Shown here: positions 8,845 through 17,555 of the stretch, piece by piece
How the letters are laid out: the number at the start of each line of letters is the position of its first letter
How positions within the stretch are numbered: position 1 is the stretch's first letter
From: JBCBDX01 sp038529265
GTDB taxonomy: Bacteria; Pseudomonadota; Alphaproteobacteria; Rhizobiales; Rhizobiaceae
Assembly (NCBI GenBank): GCA_038529265.1
Contig: JBCBDX010000009.1
Location: 93,393 to 157,392, forward strand
Reading direction: 5' to 3'
Length of the DNA stretch: 64,000 nt
Translations under genes and position numbers: made by a program
The notes under the pieces: generated by a model
The model's database searches: none
What the model was told of the DNA's origin: nothing
What the model saw: only the letters and a program-made list of their open reading frames with translations

Positions 8845-9240
8845 TCAGCTTTGGTCCGTTTCCAGTTCAGCTGTCTTCCATTCATCGAGCGTGTTTTTGG
8901 CAGCTGCTCGGTGCGCTTTTTTAATGCTGCCATGCACGGCGGCAAATGCTGCCGTCAGAACTGCGATGTCGTCCGTGAAACCGAAACCGACGATAAAGTC
9001 CGGAAGTGAGTCGAGCGGCAAAATGAAATAGGCCAGTGCTGCAAAGAGAACACCGCGCACGCGCGTTGGTGTTTCAGGATCCATGGCGCAGTAATAAGCG
9101 GACAAAATATCGCTCGCGAATGGCAAGTTACTCGCCACTCGTTTGAACTTGGGCCAGAAACTATCCCGAACTCGCTGTTCATTTGCGAAGCTAGAATCGT
9201 CGTCCGGTTGAAGAATCTCACCGATTTTTACGTCGTCCAT
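8845..9240 (-). CDS. YkvA-family protein (DUF1232)
   Basis: The product, about 131 residues, has the DUF1232 core: a helix followed by the signature LPLDSLPDFIVGFGFTDD and a hydrophobic AYFI stretch before it. Function is unknown; the family is predicted to be membrane associated. The GGGAG ribosome site fits the ATG at 9240 (MDDVKIG) better than the in-frame ATG two codons upstream. The stop is 3 bp from the stop of the convergent sigma-factor gene. Confidence 0.85.
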   Translation of the reverse strand: MDDVKIGEILQPDDDSSFANEQRVRDSFWPKFKRVASNLPFASDILSAYYCAMDPETPTRVRGVLFAALAYFILPLDSLPDFIVGFGFTDDIAVLTAAFAAVHGSIKKAHRAAAKNTLDEWKTAELETDQS

Positions 9241-9282
9241 TGGCATCTCCCTTGAAGGAATTGGCCATCAAAGTTCTGAGAT

Positions 9283-9576
9283 TCAAGATGCGGCTTCGTT
9301 GAGCGCTTTGGCAAGTGAAAGGTCCAGCTCGGTGATACCACCTGAATCATGGGTTGTTAGCTTCACATCGACACGGTTGTAAACGTTGAACCATTCAGGG
9401 TGATGGTCAAGCTTCTCGGCGCAAAGGGCACCATGGGTCATGAATGCAAAAGCTTCTTTGAAACTGCCGAACTTGAAGCTCTTTTCGATGGCCTTGTTAT
9501 CATCAATCAACGTCCAGCCTTCTAGTCCCAACAATGCATCTGCCAATGCATTGTCGCTCAATATCGGTTTTGACAT
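9283..9576 (-). CDS. phhB: 4a-hydroxytetrahydrobiopterin dehydratase (PCD/DCoH)
   Basis: The enzyme dehydrates 4a-hydroxy-tetrahydrobiopterin, recycling the cofactor of aromatic amino-acid hydroxylases. The product has 97 residues from the ATG at 9576, which has an AGGAG ribosome site 7 bases upstream. The active-site block DHHPEWFNVYNRVDVKLTTHD carries the conserved histidines and tryptophan, and the preceding helix has AFAFMTHGALCAEK. No phenylalanine hydroxylase gene is visible in the window. Alternative Moco-related roles have been suggested for family members, but nothing here points that way. Confidence 0.93.
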   Translation of the reverse strand: MSKPILSDNALADALLGLEGWTLIDDNKAIEKSFKFGSFKEAFAFMTHGALCAEKLDHHPEWFNVYNRVDVKLTTHDSGGITELDLSLAKALNEAAS

Positions 9577-9653
9577 GGACGCTCCTTTCATTCAGCCCTT
9601 TCCCAACTAGGGCCGAAATCGATCAATCCAAATCGAACGCCTTTTTTAACCGC

Positions 9654-10253
9654 TTACCAGCGAACTTGTCGTGCTGCGGCGGTTGGGCTTGGAACCCGGT
9701 TGGCTAACGGTAGGGAGAGGTTCCCCAATTCATAGCTTTCCTCAATGATATAGGGGCCACCACCGATGGATTCGCGCGATGACATGATGACGAAGCGCTC
9801 GATCTTGAACGGTGCCACATAAAAGCCGCCGCGCATGGAAAGATAATTTGCGACAGTCTCCGGCGATGACTTGCGCAGCCGAGCAACTGTGACATGTGGC
9901 GTGAATTTGCGCGGATCAGGCGCCAAGCCAATACGCTGGCATTTGCGTGCAATTTCGGCCTGCAGCTCAAACAAGTCCGGCGATGCGGTTGGTTGCGCAA
10001 AAATTGAGTGGGGCTTCTTGCCGCCAAAAGCGCCTAGTCCGGCAAGCCCGATTTCAAAGCTCGGGCGTTGAATGGTGCTTAGTGAATTGAGGATTTCATC
10101 GGCTACATGGTGCTCCACATCGCCCATAAAACGTAGTGTGAGATGGTAGTTTTCCTGGTCAATCCAGCGTGCACCTGGCAGGCCGCCCTTCAACATGGAC
10201 AACATCATGGCGGCATGGTGTGGGATTTCGATTGCGGCGAATAACCTGGGCAT
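9654..10253 (-). CDS. thpR: RNA 2',3'-cyclic phosphodiesterase (LigT/ThpR family)
   Basis: This 199-residue 2H phosphoesterase has both catalytic tetrapeptides: YHLTLRF near residue 41 and FTPHVTVARL near residue 123. The family hydrolyses 2',3'-cyclic phosphate ends of RNA to 2'-phosphates; some members ligate tRNA halves in vitro. The start ATG at 10253 has a GGGG stretch upstream. It is encoded beside phhB in the same direction, with a 77 bp gap, which does not imply a shared pathway. Confidence 0.92.
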   Translation of the reverse strand: MPRLFAAIEIPHHAAMMLSMLKGGLPGARWIDQENYHLTLRFMGDVEHHVADEILNSLSTIQRPSFEIGLAGLGAFGGKKPHSIFAQPTASPDLFELQAEIARKCQRIGLAPDPRKFTPHVTVARLRKSSPETVANYLSMRGGFYVAPFKIERFVIMSSRESIGGGPYIIEESYELGNLSLPLANRVPSPTAAARQVRW

Positions 10254-10417
10254 TGCAGCATCCCCTCTGCATATGCGGCCAGCTTGCCTTCACGGTGAGG
10301 GCAAATCACTCGACCGCTGAAATAGATCGAATCATCGAAACGAGATCTTGTCCAGAACAATCGGGCAAAAAGCTTGCGCGAAAGTCACCGCCATTGTCAC
10401 GGAACTGACATGCGGTT

Positions 10418-11062
10418 TTAGCTCGGGGGGGTTTCATCCAGATAGTTGGCGACGAGCGGCAATAGTTTTTCCGCCATGACTGTCGTGCCCTTACCATTGG
10501 GATGAATGCCGTCGGCGAGCATGAGTGATGGATCCGTGATCACACCGTCGAGAAAAAACGGATACAGTGGCACGTCATGTTTTTGCGCCAGTTGCTCGTA
10601 AATAGGATTGAAGGCGTCTGAATAGCTATCTCCCATGTTAGGCGGTGCCAGAATGCCGACCAGAATGACGTCAATGCTTCGTGTTTTAAGGCTTTCGATC
10701 ATTTGATCGAGATTGGCGCTTGTTATGTCGGGTGTGATGCCGCGCAGCGCGTCATTGCCTCCAAGTTCCAGTATTACCAAATCAGTATCATCTGGAACTG
10801 ACCAGTTCAGGCGTGCCAGACCACCCGATGTCGTATCGCCGGAAACGCCCGCATTTTGAACGCGAACATCATAGCCACGATCTTTAAGAGCGGCTTCCAG
10901 TTTTACGGGAAACGCATCGATGTTCGGAAGTTGATAGCCCGCCATCAGACTGTCGCCAAAGCCGACAATGTTTACGGTCTGCGCCATTAGGGGACTGATA
11001 AGCATCAGATTGAACAAACCGAATAACGCAGCTTTGCGTAGATTGACCAATGGACCTTGCAT
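10418..11062 (-). CDS. tesA: SGNH/GDSL-type arylesterase/lysophospholipase (TesA family)
   Basis: This exported multifunctional esterase has 214 residues from the ATG at 11062, which has GGAG spaced six bases upstream. A signal peptide covers about residues 1-28 (hydrophobic FGLFNLMLISPLMAQ). SGNH blocks in order are GFGDSLMAGY (nucleophile Ser), AGVSGDTTSGG, ELGGNDALRG and DGIHPNGKG (catalytic Asp and His). It is divergent from the ABC-permease pair at 11104-14381, an arrangement equivalent to E. coli tesA next to ybbA-ybbP. The two gene starts are only about 40 bp apart, so their promoters must overlap. Confidence 0.94.
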   Translation of the reverse strand: MQGPLVNLRKAALFGLFNLMLISPLMAQTVNIVGFGDSLMAGYQLPNIDAFPVKLEAALKDRGYDVRVQNAGVSGDTTSGGLARLNWSVPDDTDLVILELGGNDALRGITPDITSANLDQMIESLKTRSIDVILVGILAPPNMGDSYSDAFNPIYEQLAQKHDVPLYPFFLDGVITDPSLMLADGIHPNGKGTTVMAEKLLPLVANYLDETPPS

Positions 11063-11103
11063 ACCCATCTCCACTCGAATGATTGAACCGCATATAGGAA
11101 GCC

Positions 11104-11820
11104 GTGACAGTGTCAGAACCCGCAATCAACTTAAAATCTGTCGATTTGACACTTGGTGGTGCTAGCAACCCTGTTCATGTCCTCAAATCAGTTGATCTAA
11201 ACGTTGATCGCGCTGAGACGGTGGGCATCGTTGGCCCATCAGGTTCCGGCAAAACGACCCTGTTGATGGTTCTGGCGGGTCTCGAACGGCCCGATAGCGG
11301 TGAGGTTTGGGTTGCCGGCTCGCGCCTCGATCAGAAATCGGAAGATGAAGTGGCCGCCTTTCGTGGCAAGAACATTGGTTTTGTGTTCCAGTCGTTTCAC
11401 CTGATTGCCAATATGACGGCACTGGAAAATGTGGCGGTACCGCTTGAGTTGGCTGGCGAAGCCAATGCCTTTGACCGAGCACGCGAAGAGTTGGAAAATG
11501 TCGGTCTGAAGGATCGTTTGACGCATTATCCGGGGCAATTGTCGGGTGGTGAACAGCAACGTGTTGCGGTGGCACGTGCTTTGGCGCCCAATCCGCAGAT
11601 ACTAATTGCCGACGAGCCAACTGGTAACCTCGATACAACAACCGGTGCACAGATTTCCGATCTCATTTTCAAAAAACAACGTGAGCGTGGCATGACTTTT
11701 GTTCTCGTGACGCACGACATGTCTTTGGCAGCGCAGTGTGATCGTCAGGTGCGTGTACGTTCTGGTGAAGTCTTCGACAGTGGGCGCGTTGAACCCCAAC
11801 TGAGCCAAGCGGCGGAATAA
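11104..11820 (+). CDS. ABC transporter ATP-binding protein, YbbA/LolD-like
   Basis: The cytoplasmic ATPase subunit has 238 residues and pairs with the FtsX-like permease 2 bp downstream. Walker A is GPSGSGKTT (about residues 43-51), the signature is LSGGEQQR, and Walker B is ILIADEPTGNLD; the H-loop is in VLVTHD. The MacB/LolD-type subfamily works as mechanotransmission systems or lipoprotein/lipid extractors rather than as importers. The start is a GTG at 11104, with a second GTG two codons later. The divergent tesA gene suggests an envelope-lipid function, but the substrate is unknown. Confidence 0.93.
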   Translation: MTVSEPAINLKSVDLTLGGASNPVHVLKSVDLNVDRAETVGIVGPSGSGKTTLLMVLAGLERPDSGEVWVAGSRLDQKSEDEVAAFRGKNIGFVFQSFHLIANMTALENVAVPLELAGEANAFDRAREELENVGLKDRLTHYPGQLSGGEQQRVAVARALAPNPQILIADEPTGNLDTTTGAQISDLIFKKQRERGMTFVLVTHDMSLAAQCDRQVRVRSGEVFDSGRVEPQLSQAAE

Positions 11821-11822
11821 TT

Positions 11823-14381
11823 ATGACCACCAATATTGCGCTCGCATGGCGGTTTGCTGCCCGTGAAATTCGCGGCGGCTTCTCCGGCTTTTACGTTTTC
11901 CTGGCCTGTATTGCACTTGGTACGGCCGCCATTGGCGGCGTCAACGCTGTAAGCCAAGCCATCACTCAAGGTATCCAGCAAGAAGGCCAGTCCATACTTG
12001 GGGGCGATCTGCGCTTTGAGTTGATTCAGCGCGACGCCACCAATGAGGAATTATCAAGTCTGGAGAGCATTGGTGAAGTGGCGATTATGGCCAACACCCG
12101 ATCCATGGCGCGGCTTGAAGATCAATCAGATCAGGCGCTGGTAGAGATCAAGGCGGTGCCGGCCATCTATCCGCTTTATGGCTCTTTTGAAGCTTCACCT
12201 ACTGAAGCTGCGGAGCAAATACAAAATGAACCGGTCGCCAATGGTGCCTGGCAAATCGTTGTTCAACCATTGCTTCTTGAGCGTTTGGGTCTCGACATTG
12301 GTGATGACGTTCTTATCGGCAATTCAACATATACAATTGCTGGGACGATCATTCGTGAACCCGACCAACTGTCTGACGGTATTGGCTTGGCCCCACGTGT
12401 GATCATGTCAAACGGTGCTCTTGCAGCATCTGGACTTATTCAGCCTGGTTCCCTCGTGGAGCGCGTTTACAAAGTGCGTGCACCGGAAAACACGAGCGAA
12501 GGGCAGCTGCGTGCCGCGATTGAGCAACTCAACGAAACACATCCCCAAGCAGGATGGTCGGTGCGATCACGTTCCAACGCCGCGCCCGCTTTATCCGCTA
12601 ACATCGACCGCTTTGCGCAATTCCTAACACTTGTTGGCCTCACTGCGCTTGTGACCGGCGGCGTTGGCGTCGCCAATGCCGTACGCGCATTTCTTGATTC
12701 CAAGCGTAATGTGATCGCCACTTTCAAGTGTCTCGGCGCGCCAGCCGACTTTGTCAGCGTCATCTACTTCATGCAAATCATGGCGATAGGCCTGATTGGC
12801 ATTTCGATAGGCTTGGTTTTGGCAGCGCTTGCGCCCTTTGCGGCAAAAGCTGCGCTGACCAATGTGTTGCCGATCGCACAAAGTGGAACGGGCCTTTATC
12901 CAATTGCTTTGCTTCAGGCTTTGGTGTTCGCCTTGCTGACGGTCATTATCTTTTCGATCCTCCCGCTTGGGCGCGCGCGCGACGTTCCGGCATCAAGCCT
13001 TTTTCGAAACCAGCTTGGTGCGGTCAGCAGCGCCCTGCCGCGTTGGCCCTATCTTTTAATTGCTCTGGTCGCGGGTGCAGTACTGGCTTCGATGGCGATC
13101 TTCTTATCGTTTGATCCGCGTATTGCCGCTGTTTTCCTGGCAGGTGTTGCCATTACGTTTCTCGTTTTGCGTATTGTCAGCCAATTGCTGATGGATGGCG
13201 CAAGGCGTTTCAAAAATGTGCGCGGCACGGCGCTTCGTTTGGCGGTTGGCAATATTCATCGGCCTGGAGCGTTGACGCCGTCCGTGGTATTGGCGCTTGG
13301 ATTGGGTCTGACACTGTTGGTTTCGCTGGCACTGATCGACAATAATCTGCGCAGCCAGATTGCGGGCAATATCACGCAGCGGGCACCCAATTTCTTCTTT
13401 GTTGATGTTCAATCCAATGTGGTCGAAGATTTCGCTGCCCTGATCGATCAAGAGACAGGTGCCGACGACAAGTTGGTTCGCGTTCCGATGCTTCGAGGCC
13501 GGATCGTGGAGCTCAACGGACAGGATGTTTCGCAGATCGAATTGCCACCGGAAGCAGCGTGGGTCCTGCGTGGAGATCGCGGTATTACCTACGCACGTCA
13601 CGTACCGGAAAACTCGACGCTTTCTGCTGGTGAATGGTGGGCAGAAGACTATTCCGGCGAACCGCTCGTTTCCTTTTCGGCCGAAGAGGCGGGTGAAATC
13701 GGCTTGGAGATTGGCGACACTGTCACCGTCAATGTGCTTGGCCGTGATATCACGGCGCGGATTGCATCGTTCCGCCAGGTTGAGTGGGAGTCTCTGGCTA
13801 TCAATTTTGTAATGGTTTTCTCACCCAACACATTTGCCGGTGCGCCGCACTCATGGCTTGCGACTCTGACAATGCCTGAAGCTGACGGCGCAAAAGAGGG
13901 CGAAGTTCTGACAGCAGTTACTCGCGCTTTTCCGTCCGTTACGAGCGTGCGGGTGAAAGATGCCATTGATGTGGTCAACCGAGTCGTCGGTCAATTGGCG
14001 ACCGCCATCCGCGTATCAGCGGCCGTTGCTTTGGTAGCATCAGTGCTGGTTTTGGCAGGTGCTTTGGCGGCGGGTAACCGTGGCCGCGTGCATGATGCGG
14101 TTGTGTTAAAAACGCTAGGGGCCACCCGTGGCACACTGATCCGCGCCTTTGTGACGGAGTATGCGCTTCTTGGTTTGGCTACGGCGATCTTCGCTCTTGC
14201 CGCCGGTGGCGTTGCGGCTTGGTTTGTGGTCAACCGGATCATGACTTTGCCGTGGTCCTTTTCTCCCACATTGGCGATTGTTACGATCTTCGTCTCGCTC
14301 ATTTGTACTGTTGGTTTTGGGCTCGCCGGTACGTGGCGTGTGCTCGGCCAAAAAGCTGCACCAGTGCTCCGAAATTTATAG
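11823..14381 (+). CDS. FtsX-like ABC permease, YbbP-type
   Basis: This large permease has 852 residues and the double-FtsX layout: an N-terminal membrane segment (about 22-45), a large periplasmic domain, three membrane segments around residues 265-390, further segments about 405-455 and 485-505, a second periplasmic domain, and three C-terminal segments about 735-840. The motif GVANAVRAFLDSKRNVIATFKCLGAP is the coupling region repeated near residue 750 as a second copy (HDAVVLKTLGATRG). It is encoded 2 bp after the ATPase gene and is surely its partner. A hairpin terminator follows 14 bp downstream. Confidence 0.93.
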   Translation: MTTNIALAWRFAAREIRGGFSGFYVFLACIALGTAAIGGVNAVSQAITQGIQQEGQSILGGDLRFELIQRDATNEELSSLESIGEVAIMANTRSMARLEDQSDQALVEIKAVPAIYPLYGSFEASPTEAAEQIQNEPVANGAWQIVVQPLLLERLGLDIGDDVLIGNSTYTIAGTIIREPDQLSDGIGLAPRVIMSNGALAASGLIQPGSLVERVYKVRAPENTSEGQLRAAIEQLNETHPQAGWSVRSRSNAAPALSANIDRFAQFLTLVGLTALVTGGVGVANAVRAFLDSKRNVIATFKCLGAPADFVSVIYFMQIMAIGLIGISIGLVLAALAPFAAKAALTNVLPIAQSGTGLYPIALLQALVFALLTVIIFSILPLGRARDVPASSLFRNQLGAVSSALPRWPYLLIALVAGAVLASMAIFLSFDPRIAAVFLAGVAITFLVLRIVSQLLMDGARRFKNVRGTALRLAVGNIHRPGALTPSVVLALGLGLTLLVSLALIDNNLRSQIAGNITQRAPNFFFVDVQSNVVEDFAALIDQETGADDKLVRVPMLRGRIVELNGQDVSQIELPPEAAWVLRGDRGITYARHVPENSTLSAGEWWAEDYSGEPLVSFSAEEAGEIGLEIGDTVTVNVLGRDITARIASFRQVEWESLAINFVMVFSPNTFAGAPHSWLATLTMPEADGAKEGEVLTAVTRAFPSVTSVRVKDAIDVVNRVVGQLATAIRVSAAVALVASVLVLAGALAAGNRGRVHDAVVLKTLGATRGTLIRAFVTEYALLGLATAIFALAAGGVAAWFVVNRIMTLPWSFSPTLAIVTIFVSLICTVGFGLAGTWRVLGQKAAPVLRNL

Positions 14382-14394
14382 TCTGTTAAGAAAA

Positions 14395-14424
14395 GCCCCG
14401 ATTATTCAAAAATCGAGGCCTTTT
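14395..14424 (+). terminator. Probable rho-independent terminator after the ybbP-type permease
   Basis: An eight-base-pair stem with one mismatch (14395-14402 with 14412-14419) is followed by four T. It lies just downstream of the permease stop codon. Confidence 0.6.
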
Positions 14425-14588
14425 GTCGCCCTAAGAGTCCGTTTGCGGTCGCGAATCCGTCTTGAATGGGACTAATTGATTACTCATATTATGCCCAGGC
14501 ATGCTGGAGCCCCGCCAGCGGAGCCTCGGATGTGCGCAAATTTGCAGGTTCGGACACCCGACGGGGTCTTACGCAAACAGAGGTCAAA

Positions 14589-15341
14589 ATGGCTGAACTT
14601 AGAAATTATCAAACGCAAGCGGGTTATGGCACCCGTACTGCTGCGGATGTTGATGAGGGTCTGCGCTCTTACATGCTCCGCGTCTACAATTACATGGCAA
14701 TGGGTATCGCGCTCTCTGCCGTGATTACGCTTGTGCTGGCCAATACGCCCGGCCTGCTTTCCGTCATCTCTTCGCTGAGCATCGTCTTTTTCATCGGTCT
14801 GCTGGCTATGAGCTGGTTCGGCCCACGCATGGTTATGAACGCACGCAGTGAAACCATGGCCCATGTTGCCTATTGGGGCTATGCTGGTCTTTGGGGTGTG
14901 GCGATTGCGCCGATGGTGGTTGCCTATTTGAACTTTGCGCCCGAACTGGTTGTTCAAGCCTTCGCTATCACGTCAGCATTGTTCGGTTCCATGAGCCTGA
15001 TCGGCTACACGACCAAGCGTAATCTGACCGGTATTGGGCAGTTTGCTGTAATGGCCATGATTGGCCTGATCATTGCGATGCTTGTGACTATGGTTTTCGG
15101 CTTCTTTGGCGGTGGCGGCATCAGCCCGTGGGTGAGCTTTGGCTTCTCAGCAGTCTATGTCTTGCTGATTTCAGCAATCACTGCCTGGGAAACGCAAGAG
15201 ATCAAGCAGATGTATGTTGAAAGCGATGCCCAAGGTGTTGCGACGCGCAAAGCAATCTTTGGTGCGTTTTTGCTGTACGGTTCATTCATCTCCATGTTCA
15301 TCCATATTTTGAACATGCTGGGCATTATGAACCAGGAATAA
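14589..15341 (+). CDS. Bax inhibitor-1 / YccA-family membrane protein
   Basis: The product has 250 residues from the ATG at 14589 (MAELRNYQTQ), which has a GAGG ribosome site. About seven hydrophobic segments follow, with the family-typical YNYMAMGIALSAV start of the first helix and the closing YGSFISMFIHILNMLGI segment. YccA-type proteins interact with the FtsH protease in E. coli, and eukaryotic relatives are calcium-leak proteins; the role here is inferred only from the family. The frame is open further upstream, but that part is not family-like. A strong terminator follows. Confidence 0.9.
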   Translation: MAELRNYQTQAGYGTRTAADVDEGLRSYMLRVYNYMAMGIALSAVITLVLANTPGLLSVISSLSIVFFIGLLAMSWFGPRMVMNARSETMAHVAYWGYAGLWGVAIAPMVVAYLNFAPELVVQAFAITSALFGSMSLIGYTTKRNLTGIGQFAVMAMIGLIIAMLVTMVFGFFGGGGISPWVSFGFSAVYVLLISAITAWETQEIKQMYVESDAQGVATRKAIFGAFLLYGSFISMFIHILNMLGIMNQE

Positions 15342-15364
15342 AGGCTCAACGCTATCGGGTTTTG

Positions 15365-15391
15365 AAGGCGGCATTCGTGCCGCCTTTTCTT
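15365..15391 (+). terminator. Rho-independent terminator with UUCG tetraloop
   Basis: A perfect nine-base-pair stem (15365-15373 with 15378-15386) closes a TTCG loop and runs into a T-rich stretch. It ends the YccA-family transcript. Confidence 0.93.
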
Positions 15392-15419
15392 TTGCGTATT
15401 TTGCGAACAGAGTGCTCGC

Positions 15420-15977
15420 ATGGAATTTACGATTACTGCCGCAACGGTTGACCATGTCACCGCGATTACCAAAATCTACCGAGAAGCGGTTTTGCACCAC
15501 ACAGCAAGCTTCGAGTTGGTCCCACCAGACGATGTAGAGATGGCGCATCGTATGGCTGCCATTGTGGACCAGGGCTACCCATTTCTGGTGGCATTGGGGT
15601 CGGATAGTTCGCTACTAGGCTATGCCTATGCGAGCGCTTACAGGTCCAGACCGGCTTATCGTTGGAGTGTTGAGAACTCTGTTTATGTTGATCCGCTGGC
15701 GCACGGACTTGGTGTAGGCACCTCACTTACCAGAGAAGTGATCATGCGATGTGAAGCGCTTGGTTTTCGACAGATGATCGCCATCGTTGGCGGGTCGGAC
15801 AACCTGGCGTCCATTGCGATGCATGAAAAGCTTGGGTTTGAGCGTGTGGGGCTTTTGCCCGGGTTTGGCTTCAAGCACGGACAGTGGCTGGATAGTGTGC
15901 TGATGCAACGGTCGCTCGGTGATGGATTGAAAACCGAACCTGATATGGATGCGTTTCCCGGTAACCGGTATCCATAG
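15420..15977 (+). CDS. GNAT N-acetyltransferase, phosphinothricin/methionine-sulfoximine acetyltransferase-like
   Basis: A 185-residue GNAT protein. The N-terminal block ITKIYREAVLHHTASFE, the VENSVYVDPLAHGLGVGTSL acetyl-CoA-binding region and the C-terminal GFGFKHGQWLDSVLMQ follow the Pat/MnaT subfamily, which acetylates phosphinothricin-like or methionine-sulfoximine substrates. The true substrate is not known. The gene starts just after the preceding terminator, without an obvious ribosome site, and its stop lies 3 bp from the stop of the convergent DUF2794 gene. Confidence 0.9.
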   Translation: MEFTITAATVDHVTAITKIYREAVLHHTASFELVPPDDVEMAHRMAAIVDQGYPFLVALGSDSSLLGYAYASAYRSRPAYRWSVENSVYVDPLAHGLGVGTSLTREVIMRCEALGFRQMIAIVGGSDNLASIAMHEKLGFERVGLLPGFGFKHGQWLDSVLMQRSLGDGLKTEPDMDAFPGNRYP

Positions 15978-15980
15978 CGC

Positions 15981-16367
15981 TTAGACGGATTGCACCAGAC
16001 TGATTTTCTTGTCGAAATACTTGAGTAGCTTGTCGAGCTCATGGCCGCGCTTGAGGATTTGTCCGGTCGGCGCAATGACCGCGTAAGCCCCTTGCCGTTT
16101 CGCGTTTCTGGGGCACTTTTCTATGCGATAGAGCGGCATTTCCGACGCGCGGCGGAAAATTGAAAACACAGCACGGTCTTTCAGGTGTGAAATGCCATAG
16201 TCACGCCACTCGCCCCCGGCGACCATGAAACTGTAGACGCGCAAAATCTGATCCAGCTCTTGGCGTGTGAACTTTGTTTCAGTTGCTGCTTTTGTCTTGT
16301 TTTGCCCGCTGTGCAGTTGGACGATATTGTCACTTGATGCAGCTTTTTCGTCTGGTTGCCAGTCTAT
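15981..16367 (-). CDS. DUF2794-family protein, apparent ATA start codon
   Basis: The protein matches the alphaproteobacterial DUF2794 family of unknown function, through MVAGGEWRDY, LKDRAVFSIFRRASE and AYAVIAPTGQILKRGHEL. Family-like sequence (FTRQELDQILRVY) continues upstream of the first ordinary start, a TTG at 16244. The in-frame region back to a stop at 16374-16376 holds no ATG, GTG or TTG. An ATA at 16367 has GGAG nine bases upstream and gives 128 residues, the usual family length. An ATG at 16382 is in frame but is followed by GAG and then the TGA. So either translation starts at ATA, or codon 3 is a nonsense or sequencing error. The C-terminus is intact. Confidence 0.7.
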   Translation of the reverse strand: MDWQPDEKAASSDNIVQLHSGQNKTKAATETKFTRQELDQILRVYSFMVAGGEWRDYGISHLKDRAVFSIFRRASEMPLYRIEKCPRNAKRQGAYAVIAPTGQILKRGHELDKLLKYFDKKISLVQSV

Positions 16368-16382
16368 CGCCGTTCACTCCAT

Positions 16383-16736
16383 TGATTGCATTTATGTGAC
16401 AATGGCCGAAATGGCACGGAGTGCAAGTGGACAATTGTTACGGGTTTGGTTCACGGCCTGTTTCAGCGTGCAGAAATCGTTGATCGGAAAATCGCGCGAT
16501 TCCCAATCCTGCCAAGAATTCTTCTGAAGTACGCCGCAATTGCCAGTCATCTTCGTAAACAGCAGGGACGAACGGGATTGCCCACCCATGTCACTGTAGA
16601 GAGTGTTCCACTTACCGGAGGAGCATTTTCAAGGTCCGGGTCCGGGTGGTCTGCAAAACCAACAGCCCCCAGCCCCCTTGTGGATCACCCACCCGGATCA
16701 ACCCTTCAACAATAATTGAAGCTCAAGCTTGGACGC
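16383..16736. other. Intergenic region, no gene supported
   Basis: About 350 bases between DUF1223 and DUF2794 (both minus strand). No open frame here has a family match or a convincing ribosome site. A nine-base inverted repeat (16641-16649 with 16689-16697) spans a 39-base loop rich in C runs, so a structured RNA or a leader is possible. I compared it by eye with SRP RNA, 6S RNA and RNase P motifs and did not find their signature segments. Confidence 0.5.
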
Positions 16737-17486
16737 TCAGCCTTCCAGAATGGCCGCGCCGACGATCTCACCGGGATTACCCTGCGCGTCGTAGCGCTGA
16801 AGCAGTACCGCACAATTATCGGCGTTGTACTTCATCATTTCCGACACAGGCATTTCCATGGTCGCAGGGTCGCCCTTCCACATGCCGATCACCTGCTGAC
16901 CGATTACCGCATTGACGTAAGTCCTGCTTTTTCCTGCATTCTCACCACGTCGGATTTCAACGGGCGTGGCGTTTCTGAAATAGACAAGCGTGATGCGAAC
17001 ATCGCTGGTGTAGGCACCGTTCTCGGGCTGGCCAATATCAACAGACAAGCGATCCGATGATTTCGTAATGCTGACCGGTATCGGTAAGCTTTCTTCAAAG
17101 CGCGCATTGATACCCGCGACGTTACTGCCGACCAGATGGGCTTTCCCGTCAACAACGGCCTGTGGTGTGTAGACGCTGCGCGCGCGCATTGCTTTCGCGT
17201 AAGAACGTTGACGCGCGGTGTTTTCAGCGCTTCCCAGCGTGTCTTTCCAGCCAAGATAGTCCCAATAGTCGACATGATATCCGAGCGCCAAAACATCATC
17301 GCGTGCTGCATAGGTTTTGAGTGCATCATCGGCGGGTGGGCAGGACGAGCAGCCCTGGCTGGTGAATAGCTCCACAACCGCGCGAATTTCTTGCGCATGT
17401 GTAGACGTTGAGCCAGCCATGAAGCTGAAGCCCAATGCACTTAAAGCGGCCGAAGCAAGTGTAAGGCGTCTGAAACAAGCAATCAT
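16737..17486 (-). CDS. DUF1223 secreted thioredoxin-fold protein
   Basis: A 249-residue exported protein. A signal peptide covers about residues 1-31. The mature start VVELFTSQGCSSCPPADD carries the redox-type CxxC at Cys46 and Cys49, the hallmark of DUF1223. Later blocks YHVDYWDYLGWKDTLG and YTPQAVVDG fit the same family. It is predicted to act in the periplasm; its partner is unknown. It is encoded on the same strand as dadA, with a perfect hairpin between them. Confidence 0.9.
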   Translation of the reverse strand: MIACFRRLTLASAALSALGFSFMAGSTSTHAQEIRAVVELFTSQGCSSCPPADDALKTYAARDDVLALGYHVDYWDYLGWKDTLGSAENTARQRSYAKAMRARSVYTPQAVVDGKAHLVGSNVAGINARFEESLPIPVSITKSSDRLSVDIGQPENGAYTSDVRITLVYFRNATPVEIRRGENAGKSRTYVNAVIGQQVIGMWKGDPATMEMPVSEMMKYNADNCAVLLQRYDAQGNPGEIVGAAILEG

Positions 17487-17507
17487 ACAAATGAGATAAC
17501 AAGTCGG

Positions 17508-17541
17508 CCGGTCACCTGAAACTCACATTCAGGTGACCCGG
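17508..17541. repeat. Inverted repeat between DUF1223 and dadA genes
   Basis: Two near-perfect arms of about 13 bases surround a seven-base ACTCACA loop, which would form a very stable hairpin in RNA. No T run follows on either strand. It sits just beyond the dadA stop codon, so it may protect the 3' end or act as a weak terminator. Confidence 0.7.
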
Positions 17542-17555
17542 CACCGCAGCAACAA

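Noticed and set aside
14466..14588. N-terminal extension of the Bax-inhibitor-1-like protein
   Set aside because: The first 41 codons have no family resemblance and the ATG at 14589 has a ribosome site; the extension overlaps the region after a terminator.
16561..16740. Possible SRP, 6S or RNase P RNA gene
   Set aside because: I compared by eye with the SRP loop (GGAAG...GCAG), 6S and RNase P conserved segments and did not see them.
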